From contig NC_091254.1 in NCBI RefSeq assembly GCF_042477335.2, positions 100,403,001-100,467,000 of the forward strand: 64,000 nt of DNA, read 5' to 3'. Positions 12,501-24,500 of this stretch are shown one piece after another. Position 1 is the first letter of the stretch. Each line of letters begins with the position of its first letter. The position numbers were made by a program, and so were the translations under genes. The notes below the pieces were generated by a model. It was not told where the DNA came from, ran no database searches, and was given only the letters and a program-made list of their open reading frames with translations. Source of the stretch: Ovis canadensis. Lineage: Eukaryota; Chordata; Mammalia; Artiodactyla; Bovidae.

Positions 12501-15500
12501 AATTGGGTTGCCAACTTACTTGATTTTCCCAACCTCAAAGGATTTTAAGACATTTCTGAGCCATCAGTTAGAAGTTGCAATTGTGTCCTCAGATGCTTGA
12601 ATCTGAAATAGGCAGGCTTAAGCTCTTTCTCCTCACCTTTGATGTTTTAAATTCCTTCCCACTTTTCCCTTCTTAACTATGTTTTGACAGTGCTTTGTAG
12701 GTCCCCCAAGAAACCTTGCTTCTCTTAGACGTTTCTTTCCAGGAAGTGGCTTGATGTTACTATTTGTGTTATTTTCTGTATTCCAGTTTGTGTACTTCCT
12801 ACCTGCCTGAAATTGCAAATTCCTGCTGGCAGAGACCATATAATGTAATGTAATAGCCAGATTGCTAATCTGGACTGTTACTCTTTTTTTAAACAACTTT
12901 CTTGAAATGTAATTCACATAACATGCAGTTCATTCTTCAGAAGTGCATAGTACATTGGTTTTTAGTATATTTACTGAGCTGTCCAATCCTTACCATAATA
13001 AATTTGAGAACTTGTTTTTTAAATTTCAGCAAGAGACCCTATATCACTTAGCTGTTAGCCACCAATTCCTTCATATCCCAGTTACTCTCTGTAACATATC
13101 TATGCAGGAACTTGGTTACTCCGCTCTTCACCATATAATGGTAGGAATACTAAACATTCTTAGGTGTTTTTTTTTTTTTTTGAAGAAACACATTATTTTT
13201 TGTGTGAGGAAATGCATTTATGAGCGAGTTGAGGATCATTACTTTTGGACCTCTTATACATTAACTGCTAAGAGATGCATGATTTATTTTTAATGCAGTG
13301 TTTATTTTACTGAGTTTATATTCTTAGTGACTCACAGATCCTGCATAGGTCTGAGATTCCCCCATAAGGTTTTGTGACGACCCTCCTGCATCCCGTGACC
13401 AGTTAGTGGCCTCTCTGCATGCGTGCGTGCTCAGGCGCTCGGTCGTGTCCTGCTCTTTTGCGACCCTGTGGACAGCAGCCCGTCAGGCTTCTCTGTCCAG
13501 GGAATTTTCCAGGCACGATTCCTGGAGTGGGTTGCTGTTTCCTTCTCCGGGGGATCTTCCCCACCCCGTCTCCTGCACTGGCAGACAGCTTCTTTAAGCC
13601 ACCCGAGAAGCCTAAGGGCATCTCTGGACAACCTTTAAGCCCACTTATTTATTTTTTGAGGTTCAGAATCTGGAACATAAATCTGGTTTCTCCATCCTTT
13701 TGTTATTGGTGGTAGTGAGGTGGCTGCTGTGTGAGCTGCTTACCGTGTGCTGGCTCCGGATGGTACCACCTCCGACCCTTACAGCGCCTGTGAGTTAGAG
13801 GAGGAGGGGGACTGAGGCGTGAGCAGCTGGAGCATGGTCCAGGGCCCCCTGGGAGCCTCACAGCTGGGACTGGAGCTCGCCTCTCTCCGGTTCCCGAAGC
13901 CAGGCCCCGACCCTGTGCTGCATCGCTCCGGGTTTTCTGGTGCTCCCTCAGGGTCGTCCCTGAGACACGCCTGCCAGACTGTCTTCACGTTTACTGAGTG
14001 TGTGTGCTCTGTGTGCTGAGTTATTGCCCTCTCTGAGGCAGAGCAAGTACGAGCACAGTGGCAGTGACGACGACCGAGTTGTAAAGGTTTGTTGGAGTGA
14101 GGGAGCCCAGGGAGGGTGGATGGCAGAAGGCTTACTTTGTTTTTACATGTCTATTAACATATATTGTGTCTGGCACTGAGATGGAGTGAATCCTTCTAGA
14201 TGTTTAAAGAAAAAGTCTTCGGCTTCGGACAGTATATGATTTTTGATCAAAATTACTTTCAGTAGTACTGACTTAGTATGTGACTTATTTTCCCAACAGA
14301 TAAAGAGTTCCATTTGCCTTTTACGAGGAAAAATCTATGATGCTCTAGACAACCGAACCCTCGCTACCTATAGCTATAAAGAAGCTTTGAAGCTTGACGT
14401 GTATTGCTTTGAAGCATTTGATCTGTTAACGTCCCACCATATGTTGACAGCCCAAGAAGGTTTGGATACCCAGGTGTTTTTATGTTTAGCACAATTAATA
14501 TTGTTTTTTTTTTTTTTTCTGAAATTTATAGACTCCATAGCAGGCTATGTGCAGGTTTTAAGTAAGCCTGTTTACTTCCCACATGTCTTCAGACGTGAAG
14601 CATGTACTACAGGAATCTTAAGAGCCAGGCAACGAGAACCGTGCAAGAGCTGCGCAGACCTTCGGGCAACTCGAGCCTCCCTCAGATGCGAGAGCCACCC
14701 CAGCCTCAGCACGACTGCAGAGCCCAGTCTTGTGAGGCGCTTCTTGCAGTCAGTCTCTTGATGACTTGAGGTTCTGTAAGAATTCAGGGTCTGATTCAGT
14801 GATTCCCAGCATGGCTGCACTTTAAACCCCGAGGAGTTTGACGAGTCATCGGTGTGCAGGTCCTGACTCCTGACCAGTCAAGTCGGAATCTGTGGTGGGA
14901 CCCTGGCATCAGACGGCTCTGAGGTGACGCGCGTGCTGAGAGCTGTTGACCGAGCGTGTGGCCGGGGGTGCGAGGCGCCTGAAGGAGAGCGGCAGAGAGG
15001 GTGGGGATGTGTTAACGGACTCAGACGTGTTGTGGCCCAGTGAGTTCTCAGCCCGTGGTGCCTGAAGGACAGAGGCAGAGACGGTGGGGATGTGTTGGAC
15101 ACAGACGCATTCTGGCCTAATGAGTTCTCAGCCCGAGGCGCCTGAAGGAGAGAGGCGCAGAGGGTGGGGATGTGTTAACGGACTCAGACTATTTTGGCCT
15201 CTTGAGTTCTCAGCCCGTGGTTTTGTCCCCTGGAGGATGTTTCGCATTGTCTGGGGAGAGTCTGTCTCAGCTTGGGGGCAGGTCCGGGGGGTGGGGGTGG
15301 TTGGAGGTTGCCTGTGGAAACTAGTGGGTGGAGGGCAAAGGACAGCCAGCACGGCGGACATTGTCCCCGCAGAGTCTGTCGTGCTGAGGCTGGGGTGGCT
15401 CTCGCGTCTGAGGGAGGCTCGAGTTGCCCGAAGGTCCGCGCAGCTCTTGCACAGTTCTCACCGCCTGGCTCTTAGTTTTCTGTAGTACATTTGATCTTGT

Positions 15501-18500
15501 CATTTTCTTTTGAGCTCTGTATGCTTAGACCAAGAATTATAAAAGAATGATTTTTGTTGCTGATTTTTGTCACCATAATAACTGAGGATGTTCTTTTGTT
15601 TGTTAATATTTTTTAGAAAAAGAACTTCTTGAATCACTACCTCTTAGCAAGCTCTGCACTGAAGAACAGGAATTGCTACGATTTCTGTTTGAGAACAAGT
15701 TGAAAAAGGTAAGTTAAAATACCAAGTTAGTGTTTGCTTTATATAAGTATCGTATTTCTTTCTTTAAATTTGCTCTCTATTCTTTTATGGGTTAAGAATT
15801 TAAACATTAATTTTTATTAGTTTAGCACATTTGCAGGAATACACATAGGATATTTTAAATAATATGATTCCTAACAAAGGTTTCAAAAATATGTCTTTCT
15901 CCCAGGAACAACTCTTACTTTTAAAAGATGAAACTGTCGGATAATGGGACGATGTTGTGTGAAAAAGAGGGTTTTTTTCTTATGCTTCCTGTACTTCTAC
16001 TTTGTAAAATACTTCCTACCACGGAATTCTGTGATAGAAGTGAGAAGAGAGTCAGACTCGTGGAAGGAGCGTTGGTAACGCTTGAAGCTGGAAGTTTGAG
16101 TGTCGCACCTGCTGTGCGTTAGACGTTGGCGCGCTCGAGCCACTGAGCACGCCTTCGGTGCTTCCCGCTGAGCCGTGTCTGTGTTCCTCTTTTTCAGTAT
16201 AATAAGCCTAGTGAGACTGTCATCCCTGAGTCTGTGGATGGTTTGCAGGAGAATCTGGATGTGGTCGTGTCTTTAGCTGAAAGACATTATTATAACTGTG
16301 ATTTTAAAATGTGCTACAAGCTGACTTCTGTGTAAGTACATCCACTTACTTTTGTGCAGGAACATAGAGTATAGCCCGCTTTACATGAGCAGGGTGTGGG
16401 ACATGCTTTCTGAATAATGTCAGCTGATGGGTGAGCCTTTGCAGAGTACAGAGCGGGTATCGCCTCAGGAGAGCAGTCTTCAGACAGAGGCCTGTGCACA
16501 TTTGTTGCTTCGTGTCATCGACTCTGGAGTGTCCGTGTCCCTCCCCAGTGATAATTCGCAGGTTTGGGAATCCCATCCTGGCACATGTTTTATAAAGCCC
16601 GTTCTTTGTTGCAGTGGAGACGAGTAAGATCCCACAGGGACTGAGTGTCAGGCTCACCGGCCAGGCCTCCTCCCCCGCCGGCAGTTCCGTGCGCATAGTG
16701 CACGTTTGTCTCTGGGCTTGAAACCCTCGAGCTCACAAAGATTTTAATTGACAAGTAGGATTCACTTAATATTGCATATTGTTTTTGATCCGTCTAAATA
16801 ATTAGACCACTTAAATTATATCTGTTAAAGTAAATGTTTATAGTGATGTTTATATTTAGTACTTCTGAATAAATCAGGATTTTCACTTTCATTTATAATC
16901 TAATCATTGCCTTAACTAAGAAAGTCTGAGGATAATGGAGTTAAGAAACTAAAAATGTATTATAGCCCGCAGTATTGTGTGTAATGTGGAAATGACTGTT
17001 TAAGTAAGCATAGCTGACTGTAGTGAGTGCTGTTACATGCTGTTTGTACCCACATACATAATGTGCTGCTTTGACTTTCAGAGTGATGGAAAAAGATCCT
17101 TTCCATGCGAATTGCTTACCTGTGCATATAGGAACACTTGTAGAGCTGAATAAAGCAAATGGTAAGGCTGTTTTGAAAGTAAGAACTCTCATGACAAGTA
17201 TCCTGCAGCTGGGCTTTCCCTCTCGAGCCCTGGGCAGGTGCAGGTGAGAGCTGGGGGAAGACCGGCGGTCTGTCTTGTCACTGCAGCAGGACGCGCTTCC
17301 TTTATCCCTAGTTTCCGCTTCCTTTTTTAAATGTAGTTTGTGTTCTAAGATGTCATAACTTTATAGTGTTGGGTGGCAGTTTGCCTTTTTCTTTTTTTTG
17401 TAAAATCCATAAACGGCAAGAGTCAGTAACTAGAAATTGTAAAGAGGCAGAGTTTTAATGCTTTCCATATTTTAACATTTCAGAAACATTTAGGGTTTGG
17501 ACCATATTTGCCCTTAAATCTTTTAAGCTGGATAGTCAGCTCTGTGGAGAAGGGCAGCCGGGCACCCCGGCTGTAGGCCTGCTGCTCTGAGTGCCGTCCG
17601 TGGGCCTGCAGCACCGCGCCTCCTGCAGGGTTGCCGGGGTTGCAGGCTCCCCAGCCGCCCTGGTCTTTGTGTCACTCAGGAGGAGCTCACCTTGCCGATG
17701 TGATAGACTGGAGAGCGTGGTCAGCCGACCTGGCTGCGGGTGGTTGGGGTGGTCTGTAACAGGCCCCTGGAGTAGGAGCCGTGGGCTCTGAGACAGGCGA
17801 GGCCTCTGCAGCAACCCCAGCGCTGGAGCGCTCTGCCGTGTGCTGCTTGCCCAGGCCTCCAGGCCCCGAGTGCTGCCCGCCCCTCAGTACCAGGCGTGGG
17901 GTGAGGAGCAAGTGGCAGCCGCAGTGACTGCTCGTGGGGCTTCTGTGTTGCACCAGGTAAATGAAGTTTGTGTCTAGGAAGAAAGAAAAGTATAAAATCA
18001 CTGCTGCCAGAACAGTGTATGTGATTATAAAGAGTTGTAACTGGGGGAAACTCGTATCTTAAAATTCATTTGCTATGAATAATTTTATTTTTTTCGTTTT
18101 CTCTAATGTAGAGCTTTTCTATCTTTCTCATAAATTGGTGGATTTATATCCTAGTAATCCTGTAAGTATAAACTTTTTTCCTTATTTTTTTCTTACCTAA
18201 ACTTTAAGAAAATACTTAACTAGTGTTTAGACAGAGGCTAAATTTAAGTTGATACAGATGTTTTAATTTAAGTTGTTGGAGCAGACTCTTCTAATGGTTA
18301 TGATCATTAGAAGCAGTGTTCACGTTTTCAAATCACAAAAATATTTTTTTAGTGCATAACTTAATCTTTACTTTTTTATGATTATAGGAATACTATATGC
18401 TTATCTAAAAATATTTAGCATACAGAAAATTAAATACTAAAAGTGAAAGTCATATCTCCCATAAGCAGTGTTAATACCTGCATGGTACTCCTCCCATTGC

Positions 18501-21500
18501 ATGTGTGATAACTTACTGAATTAGGCACTGAGTGAGTCACTGTGTCTTCCAAACTGCCATGGGTCAGAACGAAACATAGGGTTGGAAATGGAATCAGAAG
18601 CCATGTGCTCAAAGGCAGAAGCCAGGAGCCAGAGTTTAAGTCTCTGAGAAGAGCCTGCAGCCCGTGTGGGAGCCGCTCGTAAAGTGGGGAAGCCAGTGCG
18701 GGAGGAGGCAGCTGGCGAGGTGGAGTCCGCAGACCCACGCTGGGGCCTCGCGCTTCCGATGCTGTGGGAGCAGGGCGGGGGCACCTGGAGCGGCAGCTGG
18801 CGCGTCTGGCCTCTCTACACCCAGGCCCTTCAGTACGCAGCCTGTGCAGAGAAGGCTCTGTCCTGACCTGAGTGTGTGATGATTCCCAGTGCAAGGCTCC
18901 GTGCCTCTGGTCATGGTGCATTCTAACCTTTCTAGGTGTCTTGGTTTGCAGTGGGATGCTACTATCTCATGGTCGGTCATAAAAACGAGCATGCCAGAAG
19001 ATACCTCAGGTACCGACTCGCCGTCCCCGCCCTCTGTCGTGAACCTGCGGGAAGTAGTTTCTTCATCATCTGCTTTAATACAGAAACTTGTACTTTAAAA
19101 GCAGTGTGAAAGAAGGTGTTTTTCTCAGAGTTTATTCAGGTGTATCCATTTTGTTCCCTGCTCTTTATAAGATGCTGTAGGGGAACGGGAGATAAAAGTA
19201 GTCAGTGGTACAGACCTTGTCTTCAGGGGCTTATGATGTATTTAAATTTTTATTTATAAATGAGAATAAATATGAATAGGGAATAATATGAAATATTTTG
19301 GGAGCTTGTTATTTACAGAGATAGTTTTAACCTCTTACTGTGAGGGCTTTTTTTAATAACTGAAATTACGTGAAGCTCTGTGAGGTCAGGGTCGCTAGAT
19401 GTGACTGTGAAGCGCATTCCTGGGGCCTTCCCTGCTGGCCCAGTGGGTAAGGCTCTGCTTCCATGGCAGGGCACAGGTTTAGCGCGTGGTGTGGGAACTA
19501 AGGTCACACACGCCATGCCGTGCAGCCTAAGTAAATAAATAAAAAAATACTTAGAATGCTTGGCAAAGTGAGCAGGTTTACGTAAGGATCTGCTGTGGTA
19601 TTAGCTTGAGGAGCTCCATGCAGCCCAGTCCAGCTGCCTAACCAGTGTTACTCAATTACTCTAGTACAGGAAAACCTCTAGTAATGCCTGTGACTTCCTC
19701 CATGCGAACGGAACAGAAAACGGATCTGTGGTAAAGTTCATAAACTTTGGACCCAGCCTTGATTTCTAGACCCCATGCTGCCACTTACTAGCTATGATTC
19801 CTTGGGAGAGTTCATTCCTCTGATCCTCCCTCTCCTGTGAAATGGGGAGTGATGTATCTGTATGCCAGGATTGTTAAGAAGATGAGATGACAGGAGAGGG
19901 CCCTGCACTAGGGGAAACTTAGGGCGAGCACTCTGTTTGAGTGCTGAGCACTTTAGGGACATGTGCTTGTATTTTTGGGAGCAGGATGATTTGTGGTATA
20001 GAGGCTCTCTTGGGCTGTGCTGCTTTGATTTACTGTGCTTATTCAGTGACGAATTCTATGTGAAACAGGGACCATCTGGGTAAAAGAAATCTTAGAAAAT
20101 AAAATGCTAAGAAAGTGGGAATCTCACCCTTTATATTTTTCATGCTTTGTGATATGCTGTCTTTATTCCTAATTGTGGGTCACCTAGTTGAAGACTGTAA
20201 AACTATGTAGTCCTGTCCATCGAACCAGCGTGAGTCTCCAAGTCATCTGTAGGGTGTCAGTCTTTCCAGCCTCGATATGCTTACCCTTAAAACACAGATA
20301 ACCCTGAAAGTTAGCAGGGTCAGACGGTCCCTACGAGGCACGAAGCAGGCCTTCATTAAAAGGGTCCTGCTGCCGCCGGTTTTCTCCTCCACTTTGAAAT
20401 GGAGCTCCTGGGTCAAGTAATGTTTGTAAAGTCTCTGCAGGAAGCTAATGGGTTCTACTATATACCTAGGAAGTTGTGGACCTGTCCTAAAATTGCTTAA
20501 AATTTTGCTTGTACTATTAAGCATTATTTTATTTCAGGTGAATTAACACAGTGTTACATTAGTGTTTAATACATTGACAGCTCATTCACTGACATAATTC
20601 TGATGTCCTTGAAATAGTCACGTTACATAAAATTAACCTAGCAACTTTAAACATTACACGTGAGTGGAATTTCATCTTTCAGCAAAGCTACGACGCTGGA
20701 GAAGACCTACGGGCCGGCATGGATCGCATACGGGCATTCGTTCGCAGTCGAGAGTGAGCATGACCAGGCCATGGCCGCGTACTTCACCGCAGCGCAGCTG
20801 ATGAAAGGGTGCGCGGGACAGGCTGATGCAGCCAGTGGGATTTCGTCATCACCGTCTCGGCCACTGGGTTGCTCAAGCGTAGTGTGTGTCGTCAGTAGCT
20901 TATGCTTGTGAAGTAGCTAGGCGGGTGAGGGAGGAAAGCTGGCGTGACTCTGCCGAGTAGTTTACCCTGACCAGCACAGAGGGGAGCTCACACGCCCGCT
21001 GAGGGAGGAGGAGGGCGGAGCTGTCTCACGCGCTGGTACAGCAGTGGCAGGGGCCGTGAGCAGGGAGGCTGCCTGTGTCCTGCTTCTGTGCAGAAGGCGT
21101 TTGTGTGGCTTCTTTCGTGATTCAGGCTCAGCACTGAGCCCGCCAGTGCTGTGAGCGCGTGTCCGTGGTAAAGGCCTTGGTGCTACCTGAGCCCTGACAG
21201 CGTGCTGCTTTGCGGAGCAGAGCGCTGCTGTGCTTCCTGCCGGCTCTTCTCAGGCCGGTGCTCCTCTCTCCTTGCCCTGTTCTCCTCTCTCCTTGCCCTG
21301 TTCTCTTGTGTGGGCTGCTGCTGCTGACCACAGCCGTACCTCTGGTGGGCAGGCGGCGGGCCTGCCAGGGTGCCTGCTGGTCTTGGCCAGTTACGCACCT
21401 CCCGAGAAACAGGAGCAACGGCAACGCTTAGGCCTAGGCTGACTGAGGAGTAATGAAGGAAATCCTAGTTACAGACGGGGATCGGTCTCTGACACGCAGA

Positions 21501-24500
21501 AAGCACTGCGTGAACGTTAGCTGCCTTTCCTTGTTTGCTTGACTTGCGTTTGTTAGGGTTGGTTTACTGGCACTCAGCTCTGCGTCTGTATTGTTTAGGG
21601 TCCCAGCTTTTTTAAGTGTGTTACATTTTCTGTGTGTGACTTTGATATCTAAGTAGCTGTCCGTGAAACTATTAAAAGGACACAGTTCCCTAAGAATCCT
21701 AGTCTTTCAGGCTGCCATAACAGAACACAGACAGTGGTTTAATCCAGAGGAGTCTGGTTTCTCCCCTCTCGGAGGCTGGCCGGCCGACTTGGTTCCCGGT
21801 GAGGGCTCTCGTCCTGGCCTTCGGGCGGCTGCCTTCTCACTGTGTCCTCACAGGGAGCTCGCTCTGCTGTCCCTCATAGGGTACTAGCCCTGCTGTGTTG
21901 GGGCCCCACCTTTACACCCTCATCTGACCTTTAGTGTTTCCTCATAGGCCCTCTCTCTGAGTGTAGTCACTGGGGGCCAGCATGCGGCCTAAGGTATGGG
22001 TTTGGGAGGAGACATACATTCAGTCCATAAGTCCATGATCCTGACATTACTGGTACAGTCCTCCAGATTACAGCTGTTCAACCAGTTGTTGACCCACCTA
22101 GATGGTCCCCGTACCCAGTCCACCCTGTTCACCAAGACTGCGAGATGCTCTCCAGTGCCTTGCTGGAGCTTGGCTCAGTGTCCGCAGGCACCCCTAAGCT
22201 GTCAGTCTGGTGAACTGCAGCGAATAACAACTCACTGTGGGTGGTTTCTTCCGACCAGACGCTAGAGTCTGCTAGTTTTACTTGCTCTTCTGGGTGCTCA
22301 CAAACCCAGAATAGTTGCTACTAACAAGTAACAGTTACTTCTTAGTTACTAATCAAGAGTCGAAGCCAATAATTAATTATATGATTAACACTTGTAATGT
22401 TTCCCAGTCGAGCACTTTTCTAATTAAATTTTCACATTACCTTATCAGGATAAACATCATTTTCCGCTCCGTTTTACTTCCTCATCAGAATAGCTTTGTA
22501 TTCCCTTAGCTTACTCTGTGTTTGGTTAATTGTTTGAAATTGCGTACATCTGTTGAAATTTTCTTTATGTCTTCTTGAGCCATTGATTGTTTAAGAGTGT
22601 GTTGTATAATTACCAGGTATTTGTGAATTTCCAAGATTTCCTTCAGTTATTTCTAGTTTAACTCCAATGTGACTGAAGATCGTACTCTGTGATTTCAGTG
22701 TTTTGGGTCTCTTGAGGTTCCTTGCAACCTAGTGCGTCTGTCTTGGAGGACACCGCATAGCAGCCCTCCCGTGCCCGAGAGCCCCACTCGTGCCAGCGCG
22801 CTGCTCGCCGCCTTGCAGCCTAGCACGTCTGTCCCGGAGGACACTGATAGCAGCCTTCCCATGCTCCGGAGCCCCATCCCCGCCAGCGCGCTGCTCGCCG
22901 CCCCCGGTCCCACCGCCCCCAGGTCCCAACCGGCCACAGTGTTGTTCATGGCCTCTGTTTTTGCTTCACCTCGTGATTTCATTCACGATCGCAAGTGGGT
23001 GTGGGTTTCCCCTTGTCACAAGTGGAGTGTTCTGTGAAACCTTTAATAAGCTGAAGTCGTGGAACGCTTCTTTCCCATAAAAGGAGATACCCTCTTCGTA
23101 TTTCCGTTGCTTAGCCAAAACAGGTGGGTCTTTCATGCCCATGAAGTGGCGTAAAGCATGTTTTCAAACAGCAGCTGATTTCCTTAATGAAGTCTCCAAC
23201 TGTTCCTGTTGAATTGTCTTTTCCCCTCCAATTCTGGCGGTTTTTACTACTAGCTTTGGGGTCTCTACTGTTAGATTCTTGATGGATTTAGCCTTTTATC
23301 TTTGTAAAACAGCCTTAGTTGTTTCTGGCAACAGGTTCTGTCTGAGTCCGTCTAGCGCTTACTATGGCCATTCCTGCTCGTTTTGGTGGTTATCTGCCTG
23401 GTGTGTCTCCTTCAGTCCTTCAGTTTCAGCCTGAGCCTTTTGAATCTAAAGTGTGTCACTTGTAGACAGCAAATCGTTGGAACATGGTGTCATCATTGAT
23501 TTTGCCAGTTTCTTGCTTTTTGCTGGCATTTTATCCACTTGTGTGTAATATAATTAGTGATAAGGTAGGGTTTATGCTTGGCATGCTGCTCTGTTTTTTG
23601 ATATGTTGTATCTTTTTTCCTTCTGTTTCTCCTTACTGCCCTTTCTTTGATTAGATAGTTTGTAATTACCACTTTAATTCCCTGTTTTTTTCATATAGTG
23701 CATTTTTTGAGGTTTTAGTCCTTATCTTGGGTTACAGTTAACATCTTAAACAGTCTACTTTGGATTAATACTGATTACTGACTAGAGTACTTTGCAACAC
23801 TAACAGCCAGTTCTCTGATTCTCCAGACACCTGTGGAGTCCTACAAGTCAGTTCAGTTCTCACGCTGGTCCTGGGTCACTTGTCCTTCTGACTGGCTGTA
23901 AATCTGGGGTTCCCGCAGCTCCTCCTCGGGTCTGATTATTTGCCGGAATGACTCACAGAATCCAGGAAAGTGTTCTGTTTATCATAAATGATACAGCTCA
24001 GGAAGAACCAAACGGAAGAGAAGGGCAGTGCAGGGCCCGTGGGTGGGAGTGCATGCAGCCTCCAGCTGTCTCGGGACCGTGCTGCGTTCACCAGCTCGGA
24101 AGCGCTTGGGGTCTCGCGGTCAGGAGTGTTTCCAGAGTTCAGCCTTCAGCCTCCCTACCAGGAGGTCTGTGCGTGGGGCTGAAGTTCCACTCCTCTCAGC
24201 ACCCGGCCTCCTGGTGACCAGTCTCGCCCTGAGTCCCCGTTAATGTAAATTGGGTGTAATCAGGAGGGGCTTGTTGTACATGACAAAGGACACACCTCTC
24301 ACTGAGGAACTCCCCAGGCTTTTAGGCGGTCTGTGCCAGCAACCAGGGACAAAACCAAATGTGTTTCTTACTTTATGACACCAACTTAATTTCAGGAGGT
24401 CAAGTTCAGGAAGGGCTGCAAACAGAAATATGTTTATACTGCCTTGTCCTTAGCTCTGTGGTTGTCTTGTCCAAATTGTTTCTCCCTGTGGATTTGAGTT

